From Burkholderiales bacterium (GTDB taxonomy: Bacteria; Pseudomonadota; Gammaproteobacteria; Burkholderiales; Burkholderiaceae_C), in contig JACRPO010000007.1 of NCBI GenBank assembly GCA_016223165.1, positions 124,001 through 188,000 of the forward strand: a stretch of 64,000 nucleotides of DNA, written 5' to 3'. The position numbers were made by a program, and so were the translations under genes. Under the pieces are notes generated by a model, which searched no databases, had not been told where the DNA came from, and worked only from the letters and a program-made list of their open reading frames with translations. This document shows positions 23,894 to 32,439 of this stretch, in pieces. Each line of letters opens with the position of its first letter. Position 1 is the stretch's first letter.

Positions 23894-26200
23894 TCAACGG
23901 TGCCGCGCCGCCGTGGGGGCATCGGCCTTGGCGGCGGCGTCGTTGCGCAGAGCCGCCTTGGTTGGGGCGAAGTTCGAAAATGATAGCGAAACGCGCGCCC
24001 CGGTCACCGGCGCGTCGGGTTCGTTGCCGGCACGCAGGTTGGCCACGCGCAGGCGGGCGCCGTGTTCGTCGGCGATCTTCTTCACCACCGCGAGGCCGAG
24101 GCCGGTGCCCTTGGCCTTGGTGGTGACGTAGGGCTCGAAGGCGCGCTTGAGCACCTTGTCGGCAAAGCCCGGGCCGTTGTCGATGACCGCCAGCCGCACT
24201 TCGGCGATGGCGCCGTCGGCGCCGCGCGCGCCCGAGGTGGTGATCTCGACCTGCCCGTCGGGCCGATCGACGACGGCGTCGAGCGCGTTCTGCACGAGGT
24301 TGTGGATGACCTGGCGCAGCTGCGTCGCGTCGCCGACGATGGCCGGCAGCTCCTCGCCGAGCCTGACCGCCAGCAGGCCGTTGTCCTGCGCCTGCCCGTA
24401 CAGCGCCAGCACCTCGGTGACGAGGGCATTGAGGTCGAGCGGCGACAGCTGCGCCGCCGGCAGGCGCGCGTAGTCGCGGAAGGCGTTGACGAGGTTCTGC
24501 ATCGCGCCCACCTGGGCCACGATGGTGTTGACCGAACGCTGCAGCAGCGCGAGGTCGGCGCCCTCGACCTTGGTGCCGAGCTTGGCGAGCAGGCGCTCGG
24601 CCGAGAGCTGGATCGGCGTGAGCGGGTTCCTGATCTCGTGCGCGAGGCGCCGCGCCACCTCGGCCCAGGCGGCCGAGCGCTGGGCCGAGACGACCTCGGT
24701 GATGTCGTCGAAGACGACGAGCGTGGCACCGAAGGGCAGGCGTGCGCCACGCACGAGCAGCGACAGCGTCGCGCCGTCGGTGGCCTGGGCGCCGACGCGG
24801 CCGTCGGCGCGCGCGAGCTCGAAGCTGTCCTGCCAATGGTCGCGCTCGCCGATCTCGGGGCTGTTGGCGAGCAACGCGAAGCGCTGCTCGATCGCCTGCG
24901 CGAAGCGCTCGAGCTCGGGCACGTCGGCGAGCCTCTTGCCGCGGTAACCGGCGAGCGGGCGTTGCAGGATGCGCGTGGCACCCGGGTTCACCGTCTGCAG
25001 CAGGCCCTCGCGGTCGAACACCATGACGCCGGCCGACAGCGTGTCGAGGATCGTCTGCAGGCGCGTGCGCGCGTTCTCGAGCTGCAGCATGCCGCGCTGC
25101 ACCTGCTCGCGCGCCTCCGACACCTGCGTCGTCATGTCGGCGAAGCTGCGCGTCAGGCCGCCGAGCTCGTCGTGCGAGGGGAAGACCGGGCGCGCGGCGT
25201 AGTCGCCGGCAGCGACGCGGCGCACGCCCTCCGCGAGCAGGATGAGCGGGCGCGCGAGCTGGTTGCCGAGCACGATGGCCAGCAGAACGGCGCCGAAGAC
25301 GGCCAGCATCAGCGCCAGCGTCAGCGTGCCGACGTACATCTGGCGCAGGCTGTCGCGGGCCAGCGCGCGCTGCTGGTACTCGCTGTAGGCGGCCTGCACC
25401 TGCAGCGCGTTGGCCGCCAGCGTGCGCGGCAGCGGCTGCACGGCGAGCAAGTAGCGCTCCTCGGTAGGCACGAGGCGGATCTGGTGGTCGGGCAGGCGCA
25501 CGAGGGCACGCACGACGGCACCGTCGCCGGCATGCACGGTGTCGTCGTCGAGGCCGTCGATCTGGCTCGCGCCGCCGCTGTTGCGCGCCTGGCGCAGCAG
25601 GCCCGGTGGCGGGCGCTGCACCGCCGTGCTGGCGCTGTCGCTCGAGCTGCGCAGCACCTGGCCCGAGGGGCCGACCAGCACCGCCTGGCGCACGCCCATC
25701 TGTTCGCGTGCGCGCTCGAGCGCCAGCGGCAGCAGCGGCCCCTGTTCTTCGAGCCGCGCTGCCGCCGCGCGCGTCTTCGCCAGCAGATCGGCGGCGAAGG
25801 TGTCGAGCGTGCCCTTGCCGAACGCGAGGCCGGCGTCGAGCGCGCTGGCCATGCGCTCGTCGAACCACGATTCGATGCTGCGGACGGCGAACTGGTACGA
25901 GACGGCATAGATGACGATGCCCGGCAGCACGCCGACGAGGGCGAAGATGCCGGCCAGCTTGATCAGCAGGCGGCTGCCGAACTTGCCGCGCTTGAGCCGC
26001 AGCAGCAGGCGCACGGCGACGAAGGCGAGCACCAGCACGAGCAGGATCGCCACGGCCGCGTTGACCCACACCAGCCAGACGAAGTGGCGCTCGTAGAAGC
26101 CGCCGGGCCGCGCAAACGAGAGCACGAAGGCAAGCACCAGCGCCGCCCCGGTGGCGACGACGGCGGAGAGCATCCAGGCCCAGCGCGCGGCAGTGGTCAT
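23894..26200 (-). CDS. NtrY-like sensor histidine kinase
   Basis: This is a 768-residue inner-membrane kinase. Three to four transmembrane segments lie in the first 110 residues (MLSAVVATGAALVLAFVLSF, VWVNAAVAILLVLVLAFVAV, LAGIFALVGVLPGIVIYAVS). A periplasmic region and a membrane segment near residues 305-325 follow, then HAMP, a PAS domain (about 400-510) and the kinase core. The phosphoacceptor His is in VARRLAHEIRNPLTPIQL, the N box in NLVQNALDAVV, and the ATP-binding glycine boxes in IDNGPGFADKV and GTGLGLAVVKKI. The ATG at 26200 was preferred to a GTG at 26218. It is the third gene of rsmB-DUF4390-kinase-regulator, a conserved betaproteobacterial arrangement. Confidence 0.9.
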   Translation of the reverse strand: MTTAARWAWMLSAVVATGAALVLAFVLSFARPGGFYERHFVWLVWVNAAVAILLVLVLAFVAVRLLLRLKRGKFGSRLLIKLAGIFALVGVLPGIVIYAVSYQFAVRSIESWFDERMASALDAGLAFGKGTLDTFAADLLAKTRAAAARLEEQGPLLPLALERAREQMGVRQAVLVGPSGQVLRSSSDSASTAVQRPPPGLLRQARNSGGASQIDGLDDDTVHAGDGAVVRALVRLPDHQIRLVPTEERYLLAVQPLPRTLAANALQVQAAYSEYQQRALARDSLRQMYVGTLTLALMLAVFGAVLLAIVLGNQLARPLILLAEGVRRVAAGDYAARPVFPSHDELGGLTRSFADMTTQVSEAREQVQRGMLQLENARTRLQTILDTLSAGVMVFDREGLLQTVNPGATRILQRPLAGYRGKRLADVPELERFAQAIEQRFALLANSPEIGERDHWQDSFELARADGRVGAQATDGATLSLLVRGARLPFGATLVVFDDITEVVSAQRSAAWAEVARRLAHEIRNPLTPIQLSAERLLAKLGTKVEGADLALLQRSVNTIVAQVGAMQNLVNAFRDYARLPAAQLSPLDLNALVTEVLALYGQAQDNGLLAVRLGEELPAIVGDATQLRQVIHNLVQNALDAVVDRPDGQVEITTSGARGADGAIAEVRLAVIDNGPGFADKVLKRAFEPYVTTKAKGTGLGLAVVKKIADEHGARLRVANLRAGNEPDAPVTGARVSLSFSNFAPTKAALRNDAAAKADAPTAARHR

Positions 26201-26238
26201 GGCGGCGTCATCTTGCACCTCGCGCCCACCTGCGCGTC

Positions 26239-26399
26239 AGAGCCTGTGAATGAAACAGCCGCGCCCGAGCGGCGCGCCAGAAGGCGTCGGATCGAGGCGC
26301 AAAGCGCAGCCATATCCGGTGATATGGAGAGCATCTGCAACGACGAGCCGGCGCCTTCTGGCCTGGCGAGCGGGTGTGGATGATTCGTTCACAGGCTCT
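26239..26399. repeat. MITE-like palindromic element (161 bp)
   Basis: The element is bounded by terminal inverted repeats (agagcctgtgaa at 26239-26250 and ttcacaggctct at 26388-26399). Inside them are a second inverted pair (gccagaaggcg at 26276-26286 and cgccttctggc at 26352-26362) and a central dyad ccatatccggtgatatgg (26310-26327). It encodes nothing and lies between the DUF4390 gene and the NtrY-like gene, touching the DUF4390 stop codon. Its size, ends and lack of coding capacity fit a miniature inverted-repeat element; no target-site duplication was established. Confidence 0.65.
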
Positions 26400-27001
26400 C
26401 ACTCGACCTTCAAGACGCGCGAGGCACCGACCACCCAGTCGCCTTGCGTGACGAGGCCGAACTGCATCGGGCTGGGCAGCTGAGAGATGTCGAGGCGGTA
26501 CTCGAATTCGAGGTAGTGGGTCTTGTCGGGGTCGACCTGCGACAGCTCGGCGAGCTTCCAGCCGGCGCTGCGCGACGCCGCCGTCAGCGCCTCTGACAGC
26601 GAGGCGTGCGTCTGGTTCAGGCCGGCGAGGCCGACGCGCCAGTGGCCGGTGAGCGGCTGGAAGGCCACCCGCCACTGCCGCGAGACACGGGCGACGCGCG
26701 CGTCGCGCCAGTACCAGCGGTTGCGCCACAACGTGGCCTCGGCGACGAAGTAGACCGGCACGCCGCGCGACAAGGCCTCCTCGACGGCGCGCGGCAGCGT
26801 GACGCGGGCACTGAAATCCAGGCTCAGCACGCCCTCGGCGCGTGTCGTGCGCAGCGTGCTGAGCTCGACGCCCTGCTGTGCGCGCGCCGGCAGCGCCGCC
26901 GGGGCGAGGACCGCGGCCGCCACCATGGCCGGGCCGAGACGGGCCAGCCGGGCCCCCAGGCCCAGCAGCGTGCGTCGGCGGACCGTGGGTGAATGCGGCA
27001 T
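26399..27001 (-). CDS. DUF4390 domain-containing exported protein
   Basis: This is a 200-residue protein with an N-terminal signal sequence containing paired arginines (VRRRTLLGLGARL, then an Ala-rich core ending PARAQQ). The mature part has the DUF4390 pattern: LSLDFSARVTLPRAVEEALSRGVPVYFVAEATLWRNRWYWRD, then WRVAFQPLTGHWRVG and a C-terminal LEFEYRLDISQLPSPMQ. The function is unknown. It consistently sits between rsmB and an NtrY-like kinase in Burkholderiales, so a periplasmic role connected with the kinase is plausible. The start follows the rsmB stop by 25 bases, and its stop codon forms part of the MITE-like end. Confidence 0.88.
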   Translation of the reverse strand: MPHSPTVRRRTLLGLGARLARLGPAMVAAAVLAPAALPARAQQGVELSTLRTTRAEGVLSLDFSARVTLPRAVEEALSRGVPVYFVAEATLWRNRWYWRDARVARVSRQWRVAFQPLTGHWRVGLAGLNQTHASLSEALTAASRSAGWKLAELSQVDPDKTHYLEFEYRLDISQLPSPMQFGLVTQGDWVVGASRVLKVE

Positions 27002-27026
27002 GGCTTCAACGGCCTTGAGCTGGCGC

Positions 27027-28487
27027 TCAAGTCTTCTCGATCAGCGCATAGAAGAAGCCGTCGCTCGTCGCCCCCTTCTGCGACGGATGCGACATGGCCG
27101 ATGCGCCAGGCTCCCTTGCCGGGTCATTGTCGGCGAGCGGCAGCAGGTGCCCGGGCGACTCGGGGCGCAGCCGGGCTGCAGCCGGGCCCAGGCGTTGCAA
27201 AAACGCGTCGATCTGCCGTTCGCCTTCGGCCTTGAAGATGGAGCAGGTGGCGTAGAGCAGCCGCCCGCCGGGCGCGAGCAGCGGCCACAGCGCCGCCAGG
27301 AGCTGCGCCTGCACCTGGGCCAGCGCGTCGATGTCGGCCGGCCGGCGCAGCCAGCGCACGTCGGGGTGGCGGCGCACGATGCCCGAGGCGGTGCACGGGG
27401 CGTCGAGCAAGATGGCATCGAAGGGGCGGCCGTCCCACCACTCGGCGGGTCGGCGCGCGTCGCCGGCAGCGACGCGCACGCTTGCCCCCGGCGCACCGGC
27501 TGCACCGCCTGCGGCCGGCAGCTTCAACCGCTTCAGGTTCGCCTGCACCCGCGCCAGGCGCTGCGCGTCGACGTCGAGCGCCAGCAGGTCGAGATCGGCG
27601 AGCTCCAGCAGATGCGCTGTCTTGCCGCCCGGCGCCGCGCAGGCGTCGAGCACGCGTGCGCCGGCGGGCAGCCGCGGCAGGGGAGCCGCGCCCTCGCGCG
27701 CCGCGGCGCCGCCGCCGATGAGCAGCGGCGCCGCCAGCTGCGCGGCCGCGTCCTGCACCGAGGCCTCGCCGTCGGCGAAACCGGGCAGCTGCGTGACGGC
27801 GCGCGGCTCGGCGAGCTGCACGGCATGGCTGTCGAGACCCGCCGGCCAGCCGGCGGGCGGCGGCAGCAGGTGCGCGACGATGCCGTGCTGGGCGAGGCGC
27901 TCGATGTAGGCGCGCGCGCTGCCGCGCCGGGCATTGACACGCAGCGTCATCGGCGGGCGCCGGTTCGCCTCGTGCAGCAGCGCCGCCCAGTGGCGTGGCC
28001 AGTCCTGGCGCAGGCGCTCGATCCACCACGCGGGGTGGTTGTATTCGCCGAGCGGCGTGTGACGCGCAGCTTCGACGCATGCATCGCGCTCGCGCAGGAA
28101 GCGACGCAGCACGGCGTTGACGAAAGCGGCGGCGGCCGGCGTGCGCTGGCGCGCCGCCGCCACCGCCTGGTCGACGAGCGTGTGCTCGGCGTAGGGCGGC
28201 GGCTCGGCGGGCTGGCCTGCCGCACCCGGGCCTTCGGGCCAGAGCAGCGCCAGCGCCGTGAGCAGCAGCGCGTCGACGGCCGGCGGCGGCGTCTTCGGCG
28301 CCAGGCGGGCCCGCACCTCCTGCGCGCCGCCGAGGCGGCGCAAGGCGTGGAAGGCGAGGGCCTGGACGCCGGGGCGCATCACCTCGGGGACGCGCGGCAG
28401 CAGGTCGGTGAGCGATCGGCCGCCGCGCACGCCGGCCACGGTGTCGGCCGCGTGGTCGAGCAGCCGGGCCAGTGCAGGGGAATTCAC
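27027..28487 (-). CDS. rsmB: 16S rRNA (cytosine-967-C5)-methyltransferase RsmB
   Basis: This is a 486-residue cytosolic RNA methyltransferase. The N-terminal NusB-like domain (about 1-150) recognises the rRNA (HTLVDQAVAAARQRTPAAAAFVNAVLRRFLRER). The C-terminal Rossmann domain has the SAM motif VLDACAAPGGKTAHLLEL, LLDAPCTASGIVRRHPDVRW with the product-release Cys, and LLYATCSIFKAEGE with the catalytic nucleophile Cys. These two cysteines (motifs IV and VI) are both intact. It is the first gene of an operon with DUF4390 and the NtrY/NtrX-like pair and is divergent from folE, with 52 bases between the starts. Confidence 0.96.
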   Translation of the reverse strand: MNSPALARLLDHAADTVAGVRGGRSLTDLLPRVPEVMRPGVQALAFHALRRLGGAQEVRARLAPKTPPPAVDALLLTALALLWPEGPGAAGQPAEPPPYAEHTLVDQAVAAARQRTPAAAAFVNAVLRRFLRERDACVEAARHTPLGEYNHPAWWIERLRQDWPRHWAALLHEANRRPPMTLRVNARRGSARAYIERLAQHGIVAHLLPPPAGWPAGLDSHAVQLAEPRAVTQLPGFADGEASVQDAAAQLAAPLLIGGGAAAREGAAPLPRLPAGARVLDACAAPGGKTAHLLELADLDLLALDVDAQRLARVQANLKRLKLPAAGGAAGAPGASVRVAAGDARRPAEWWDGRPFDAILLDAPCTASGIVRRHPDVRWLRRPADIDALAQVQAQLLAALWPLLAPGGRLLYATCSIFKAEGERQIDAFLQRLGPAAARLRPESPGHLLPLADNDPAREPGASAMSHPSQKGATSDGFFYALIEKT

Positions 28488-28539
28488 GGGCGCAGTCTAG
28501 CGAGCGCTTAGGATGTGCCTGCCCACCCCCGGAGACCCC

Positions 28540-29364
28540 ATGGCCGACAAGCCGCTGGCCGCCGTGCCCGCCCCGCCGTCAGCGGCGCCGAGCGCGGCGG
28601 GACACGCCGCGCCGCACAGCGGGCCGCACGGCGCCCCCCATGCCGCGCCGCGCCTGCTGCGCAGCGACGAGGAGATGCAGCGCCTGCCGGCGAGCGAACG
28701 CATCCGCTACCGACTCGTCACGGCCGAGCGGCGCCATCACGCCAACGACAACATCGCCGAGTTCGTGCGCGCGGGCGAGCTCGCCGAGCTGAAGCTCGAG
28801 GTCGCCGCCAAGCTGCAGGACGTGCTGAAAGCGCTCGTCATCGACACCGACAGCGACCACAACACACAGCAGACGGCCGAGCGCATGGCGAAGATGTACA
28901 TCGACGAGGTGTTCGCGGGCCGCTACCGGCCGATGCCGGCGGTGACCGAGTTTCCGAATGCCGAGCGCCTGAACGAGCTGATGATCGTCGGCCCGATCAA
29001 CGTGCGCAGCGCCTGCAGCCACCACATGTGCCCGATCTTCGGCAAGGTGTGGATCGGCATCCTGCCCAACGAGCACTCCAACCTCATCGGCCTGTCGAAG
29101 TACTCGCGCATCGCCGACTGGGTCATGAGCCGGCCGCAGATCCAGGAGGAGGCCGTGACGATGCTCGCCAACGAGCTGCAGGCACGCGTGCGGCCCGACG
29201 GCCTGGCGCTCGTCATGGAGGCCGACCACTTCTGCCTGCACTGGCGCGGCGTCAAGGACACCGACACGGCGATGGTCAACAGCGTCATGCGCGGTGCCTT
29301 CCTGAAGGACGCGAACCTGCGCCGCGAGTTCCTCTCGCTGCTGGCGCGAAAGCAGGAACGTTGA
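28540..29364 (+). CDS. folE: GTP cyclohydrolase I
   Basis: This is a 274-residue cytosolic enzyme that converts GTP to 7,8-dihydroneopterin triphosphate, the first step of folate and pterin synthesis. The catalytic zinc ligands are in VRSACSHHMCPIFG (Cys, His) and the second Cys follows at the homologous MCP position. Further signatures are TDSDHNTQQTAERMAKMYIDEVF, GLSKYSRI and EADHFCLHWRGVKD. The protein is about 50 residues longer than E. coli FolE because of a Pro/Ala/His-rich N-terminal extension (about residues 5-40), also encoding HAAPHSGPHGAPHAAP. The ATG at 28540 follows GGAG. The BLUF photoreceptor gene starts five bases after the stop, so they form one unit. Confidence 0.95.
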   Translation: MADKPLAAVPAPPSAAPSAAGHAAPHSGPHGAPHAAPRLLRSDEEMQRLPASERIRYRLVTAERRHHANDNIAEFVRAGELAELKLEVAAKLQDVLKALVIDTDSDHNTQQTAERMAKMYIDEVFAGRYRPMPAVTEFPNAERLNELMIVGPINVRSACSHHMCPIFGKVWIGILPNEHSNLIGLSKYSRIADWVMSRPQIQEEAVTMLANELQARVRPDGLALVMEADHFCLHWRGVKDTDTAMVNSVMRGAFLKDANLRREFLSLLARKQER

Positions 29365-29369
29365 CCACC

Positions 29370-29813
29370 ATGCTCGTGCGCCTCATGTACGCCAGCCGCG
29401 CCGCGACCGGCATCGGCCCCGAGGACCTGGCCGCCATCCTGCGCCAGAGCCGCTCGGCCAACCCGGCGCACGGCATCACCGGCGTGCTCTGCTACAGCGA
29501 AGCCGGCGAGGGTCGCGAGGGCATCTTCCTGCAGGTCCTCGAGGGCGGGCGCGGGGCCGTGAACCGGCTGTACAACCGCATCGTCGCCGATGCGCGCCAT
29601 CATGATGTCGAGCTCCTGCTGTACGAGGAGATCGGCGAGCGCCGCTTCGCCGGCTGGGCGATGGGTCAGGTGGCGCTGGCGCGCCTGAACCCCTCGCTGC
29701 TGCTGAAGTACTCGGCGACGGCCACGCTCGACCCGTTTGCCGTCTCCGGCACCGTCTCGATGGCGCTGTTCGAGGAACTGGTCGCCACGGCGTCGGTGGC
29801 CTGCCAGGGCTAG
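29370..29813 (+). CDS. BLUF-domain blue-light photoreceptor
   Basis: This is a 147-residue protein consisting of a BLUF domain plus a short helical C-terminal cap. The residues that make the flavin photocycle work are all present: Tyr7 (LMYAS), Asn31 (ANPAHGITGVLCY), Gln55 (IFLQVLEGG), and Trp96/Met98 (FAGWAMG). Such single-domain BLUF proteins bind FAD and pass a light signal by protein contact, with no attached output domain here. It lies five bases downstream of folE and may share its mRNA. FAD and folates both derive from GTP, so co-regulation is an attractive but unproven idea. Its partner is unknown. Confidence 0.95.
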   Translation: MLVRLMYASRAATGIGPEDLAAILRQSRSANPAHGITGVLCYSEAGEGREGIFLQVLEGGRGAVNRLYNRIVADARHHDVELLLYEEIGERRFAGWAMGQVALARLNPSLLLKYSATATLDPFAVSGTVSMALFEELVATASVACQG

Positions 29814-29974
29814 GGCTGGGCTAGGGCCGGTCAGGGCCCGGCCGCGACGCCGGCGGGGCCCCTCCCCTTCCAGGTAGCCCGGAAGAAGTAGCCCAGGGCT
29901 TGCCCCGATGGAACGGCGGCCCGCCCTTACGATCATTCCGACGATTCCCCCGTTCTTCGCGCAAGGAGCCCCCG

Positions 29975-30442
29975 ATGACCACGAGACGTGACGTGCTGGC
30001 CGCCAGCACCCGAGTCGCCGCGCTGATGGCCGGCGCCGGCCTGCTGCCCATGGCCGCACAGGCGCAGGCCGGCGGCTGGGACAAGGCCGCCTTCGAGGCC
30101 AAGACCCTGGCCGACGTGGTCAAGGCCTTCGGCGGCCAGGCGCCAGCGGCGAATGCCGCGGTCACCATCACCGGCCCGGACATCGCCGAGAACGGCGCCG
30201 TCGTGCCGGTGGGCTGCGCGACCACGTTGCCCGGCGTGAAGCGGCTGGCCATCCTGGTCGAGAAGAATCCCAGCGCACTCGCCGCCGCCTTCGACGTCAC
30301 CGACGCGGTCGAGCCCAGCTTCAACACGCGCGTGAAGATGGGCCAGTCGAGCAACGTCTACGCGGTGGCGCTGATGGCCGATGGCCGCACGCTCTTCGCG
30401 CAGAAGGAAATCAAGGTCACGCTCGGCGGCTGCGGCGGCTGA
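29975..30442 (+). CDS. soxY: Thiosulfate-oxidation carrier protein SoxY
   Basis: This is a 155-residue periplasmic protein that carries sulfur intermediates on a C-terminal cysteine during thiosulfate oxidation. The N-terminus is a Tat signal (TTRRDVLAAS followed by an Ala-rich core ending AQAQA). The diagnostic swinging arm is the C-terminal Gly-Gly-Cys-Gly-Gly, with Cys153 as attachment site. The ATG at 29975 has AAGGAG seven bases upstream; the open frame begins further upstream but is not signal-like. It heads soxYZAX, followed by soxB. SoxY pairs with SoxZ encoded 66 bases downstream. Confidence 0.96.
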   Translation: MTTRRDVLAASTRVAALMAGAGLLPMAAQAQAGGWDKAAFEAKTLADVVKAFGGQAPAANAAVTITGPDIAENGAVVPVGCATTLPGVKRLAILVEKNPSALAAAFDVTDAVEPSFNTRVKMGQSSNVYAVALMADGRTLFAQKEIKVTLGGCGG

Positions 30443-30508
30443 TCGCCCGGCGCCCGGCACGACCTTCATCCACACAGGCACCGACACAGGCACCGAAGGA
30501 GTCACGAC

Positions 30509-30820
30509 ATGGCAGACCCGATGCGCATCCGCGCGCAGGTGGCAGGCGACAAGGCGACCGTCCGCGTCCTCATGAGCCACGAGATGGAAACCGGCCAGCG
30601 CAAGGACAGCGCGGGCAAGACGATCCCGGCCTGGTTCATCCAGGAAGTCAGCGCCACGCATAACGGCAAGACAGTGCTGACCGCACAATGGGGCCCGGCG
30701 GTCGCGAAGAACCCGTTCGTGCAGTTCGTCGTCAAGGGGGCGAAGGCCGGCGACAAGGTCGCCGTGACCTGGAAGGACAACAAGGGCGACACGCGCACCG
30801 ACGAAGCCACCGTCGCCTGA
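30509..30820 (+). CDS. soxZ: Thiosulfate-oxidation partner protein SoxZ
   Basis: This is a 103-residue immunoglobulin-like protein without a signal peptide; it is exported as a complex with SoxY through the Tat signal of SoxY. Family landmarks are MADPMRIRAQ, VLMSHEMETGQRKDSAG, IPAWFIQEV and NPFVQFVVKG. The start is preceded by AAGGAG. The protein supports the SoxY carrier arm. The gene follows soxY closely and precedes soxA by 71 bases. Confidence 0.96.
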   Translation: MADPMRIRAQVAGDKATVRVLMSHEMETGQRKDSAGKTIPAWFIQEVSATHNGKTVLTAQWGPAVAKNPFVQFVVKGAKAGDKVAVTWKDNKGDTRTDEATVA

Positions 30821-30891
30821 ACGACGACGGCGTCGAGCACGTCGCCGCCCGCAGGTCGCCGCGCCTGCACCGACCGAGCCAGCGAGGAGCC

Positions 30892-31695
30892 ATGAAGTAC
30901 CCCCTGTCCATTCCCATTGCGGCCGTGCTGGCCGCCCTCGCCGCGCCGGCGATGGCGCAGAAGTCGGCCGCCGACGGCATCGCCGAATACCGCGCCCTGC
31001 TCGCCGACGGCAACCCGGCCGAGCTGTTCGAAGCCAAGGGCGAAAGCCTCTGGAAGACCAGGCGCGGCCCGAAGAACGCCAGCCTGGAGGCGTGCGACCT
31101 CGGCAAGGGCCCGGGGGTCGTGAAGGGAGCCTTCGTCGAACTGCCGCGCTGGTTCGAGGACACGAAGAAGGTCGAGGACCTCGAGTCGCGCCTGGCCAGC
31201 TGCATGGTCGCGCTGCAGGGCTACCAGTGGGACGAGATCGCCAAGACGCCGTTCGGCCGCGGCGTGCAGAACGACATCACCGCGCTCGCGACCTACGTCG
31301 CCACCGCGTCCAAGGGCCTGCCCTTCAACCTGCCGCAGAACCACCCCGAGGAGCGCCGCAGCTTCGAGATCGGCAAGCGCGTCTTCTTCTTCCGCGGCGG
31401 GCCGATGGACTTCTCCTGCGCTTCGTGCCACGACCGGGAAGGCCTGCGCATCCGTCTGCAGGACCTGCCCAACCTGACGAAGAACCCCGGCGACGGCGTC
31501 GGCTTCGCGGCCTGGCCGGCCTACCGCGTGAGCAACGGCCAGATGTGGGGCATGCAGCTGCGCATCAACGACTGCTTCCGCCAGCAGCGCCTCGCCTATC
31601 CGATCTTCGGCTCCGAGGCCACGGTGGCCCTGGGCACGTACATGGGCGTGAACGCCAAGGGCGCGAAGTCCGCCGCCCCCACCATCAAGCGCTGA
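30892..31695 (+). CDS. soxA: Cytochrome c SoxA, monohaem form
   Basis: This is a 267-residue periplasmic c-type cytochrome, with a signal peptide ending AMAQ at about residue 23. It forms SoxAX, which attaches thiosulfate oxidatively to SoxY. There is one haem-binding motif, CASCH at 176-180. In the N-terminal domain, where the dihaem SoxA of Paracoccus has its first haem, there is no CxxCH; Cys68 and Cys104 remain as a probable disulfide. The haem-ligating, persulfide-forming active-site cysteine is Cys228 (RINDCFRQQ). GAGGAG precedes the ATG. SoxX is encoded 12 bases downstream. Confidence 0.94.
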   Translation: MKYPLSIPIAAVLAALAAPAMAQKSAADGIAEYRALLADGNPAELFEAKGESLWKTRRGPKNASLEACDLGKGPGVVKGAFVELPRWFEDTKKVEDLESRLASCMVALQGYQWDEIAKTPFGRGVQNDITALATYVATASKGLPFNLPQNHPEERRSFEIGKRVFFFRGGPMDFSCASCHDREGLRIRLQDLPNLTKNPGDGVGFAAWPAYRVSNGQMWGMQLRINDCFRQQRLAYPIFGSEATVALGTYMGVNAKGAKSAAPTIKR

Positions 31696-31707
31696 GCCGG
31701 AGACACG

Positions 31708-32373
31708 ATGGCCATGCACAACAAGACGACGCTCCAGTTCCTCGGCCTGGCCGCAGCCGCGGCCACCGTCCTGGCGGTGGCCGGGTGCGCTTCGCTGCCC
31801 TCGCCCGAGCAGCTCGACGCGCAGGCCACGGCGGCCGTTCTCGCCTCGTTCCGCGAGCAGGGCATCGCCAAGACCGACCGCGTCAAGCAGGACCTCGGTC
31901 AGTCGGCCTGCTCTTCGGACAAGCCGCCCAGCGACGCCCTGGCGCGGCAGATCATGGCGCAGGCGCTCGCCACGGTGAAATGGCCCGCCGGCGGCCAGTA
32001 CCTCGGCGACTGGCGCGAAGGCGAGAAGATCGCGCAGAACGGCCGCGGCTTCACCTGGACCGACACGAGCGCCGCCGCCGGCTCCGGCGGCGGCAGCTGC
32101 TACAACTGCCACCAGATCGGCAAGGCCGAGATCAGCTTCGGCAACATCGGCCCGAGCCTCCACAACTACGGCAAGAACCGCGGCGTGAGCGACGTCACCG
32201 CGCCCACCGCGGCGCCGATCGTCCAGTACACGTGGACGAAGATCTACAACTCCCGCAGCTTCAGCGCGTGTTCGCAAATGCCGCGTTTCGGCCACGGGGG
32301 CCTGATGACCGAAGACCAGATCCGCCACGTGATGGCGTTGCTGCTCGATCCGAAGTCGCCCGTCAACCAGTAG
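31708..32373 (+). CDS. soxX: Cytochrome c SoxX, lipoprotein-type
   Basis: This is a 221-residue partner of SoxA. The N-terminus looks like a lipoprotein signal with lipobox LAVAGC (Cys27), so the protein may be tethered to a membrane, unlike the free SoxX of Paracoccus. An N-terminal extension of about 60 residues precedes the cytochrome domain, as in the longer betaproteobacterial SoxX. The haem motif is CYNCH (131-135), and the probable axial Met is in SQMPRFGHGG. It ends the soxYZAX group; a terminator-like hairpin follows. Confidence 0.93.
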   Translation: MAMHNKTTLQFLGLAAAAATVLAVAGCASLPSPEQLDAQATAAVLASFREQGIAKTDRVKQDLGQSACSSDKPPSDALARQIMAQALATVKWPAGGQYLGDWREGEKIAQNGRGFTWTDTSAAAGSGGGSCYNCHQIGKAEISFGNIGPSLHNYGKNRGVSDVTAPTAAPIVQYTWTKIYNSRSFSACSQMPRFGHGGLMTEDQIRHVMALLLDPKSPVNQ

Positions 32374-32404
32374 CGCGGGACGAGCCCGCCCTTGCCACCG
32401 CACG

Positions 32405-32423
32405 AGCCCGGCGCCGCCGGGCT
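32405..32423 (+). terminator. Terminator-like hairpin after soxX
   Basis: The inverted repeat agcccggc/gccgggct (32405-32412 and 32416-32423) with a three-base loop is followed by tcttct. It resembles an intrinsic terminator with a weak pyrimidine tail. It lies 32 bases after the soxX stop and 43 bases before soxB, so it would separate the soxYZAX transcript from soxB. Confidence 0.55.
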
Positions 32424-32439
32424 TCTTCTGCCGCAAAAC

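Noticed and set aside
24062..26383. Plus-strand open frame of 773 residues opposite the NtrY-like kinase, running into the MITE-like element
   Set aside because: Low-complexity shadow frame; the kinase on the minus strand has all expected motifs.
29825..29843. GC-rich inverted repeat after the BLUF gene as a terminator
   Set aside because: Six-base stem ggccgg/ccggcc without a T run in a very GC-rich context; too weak to claim.
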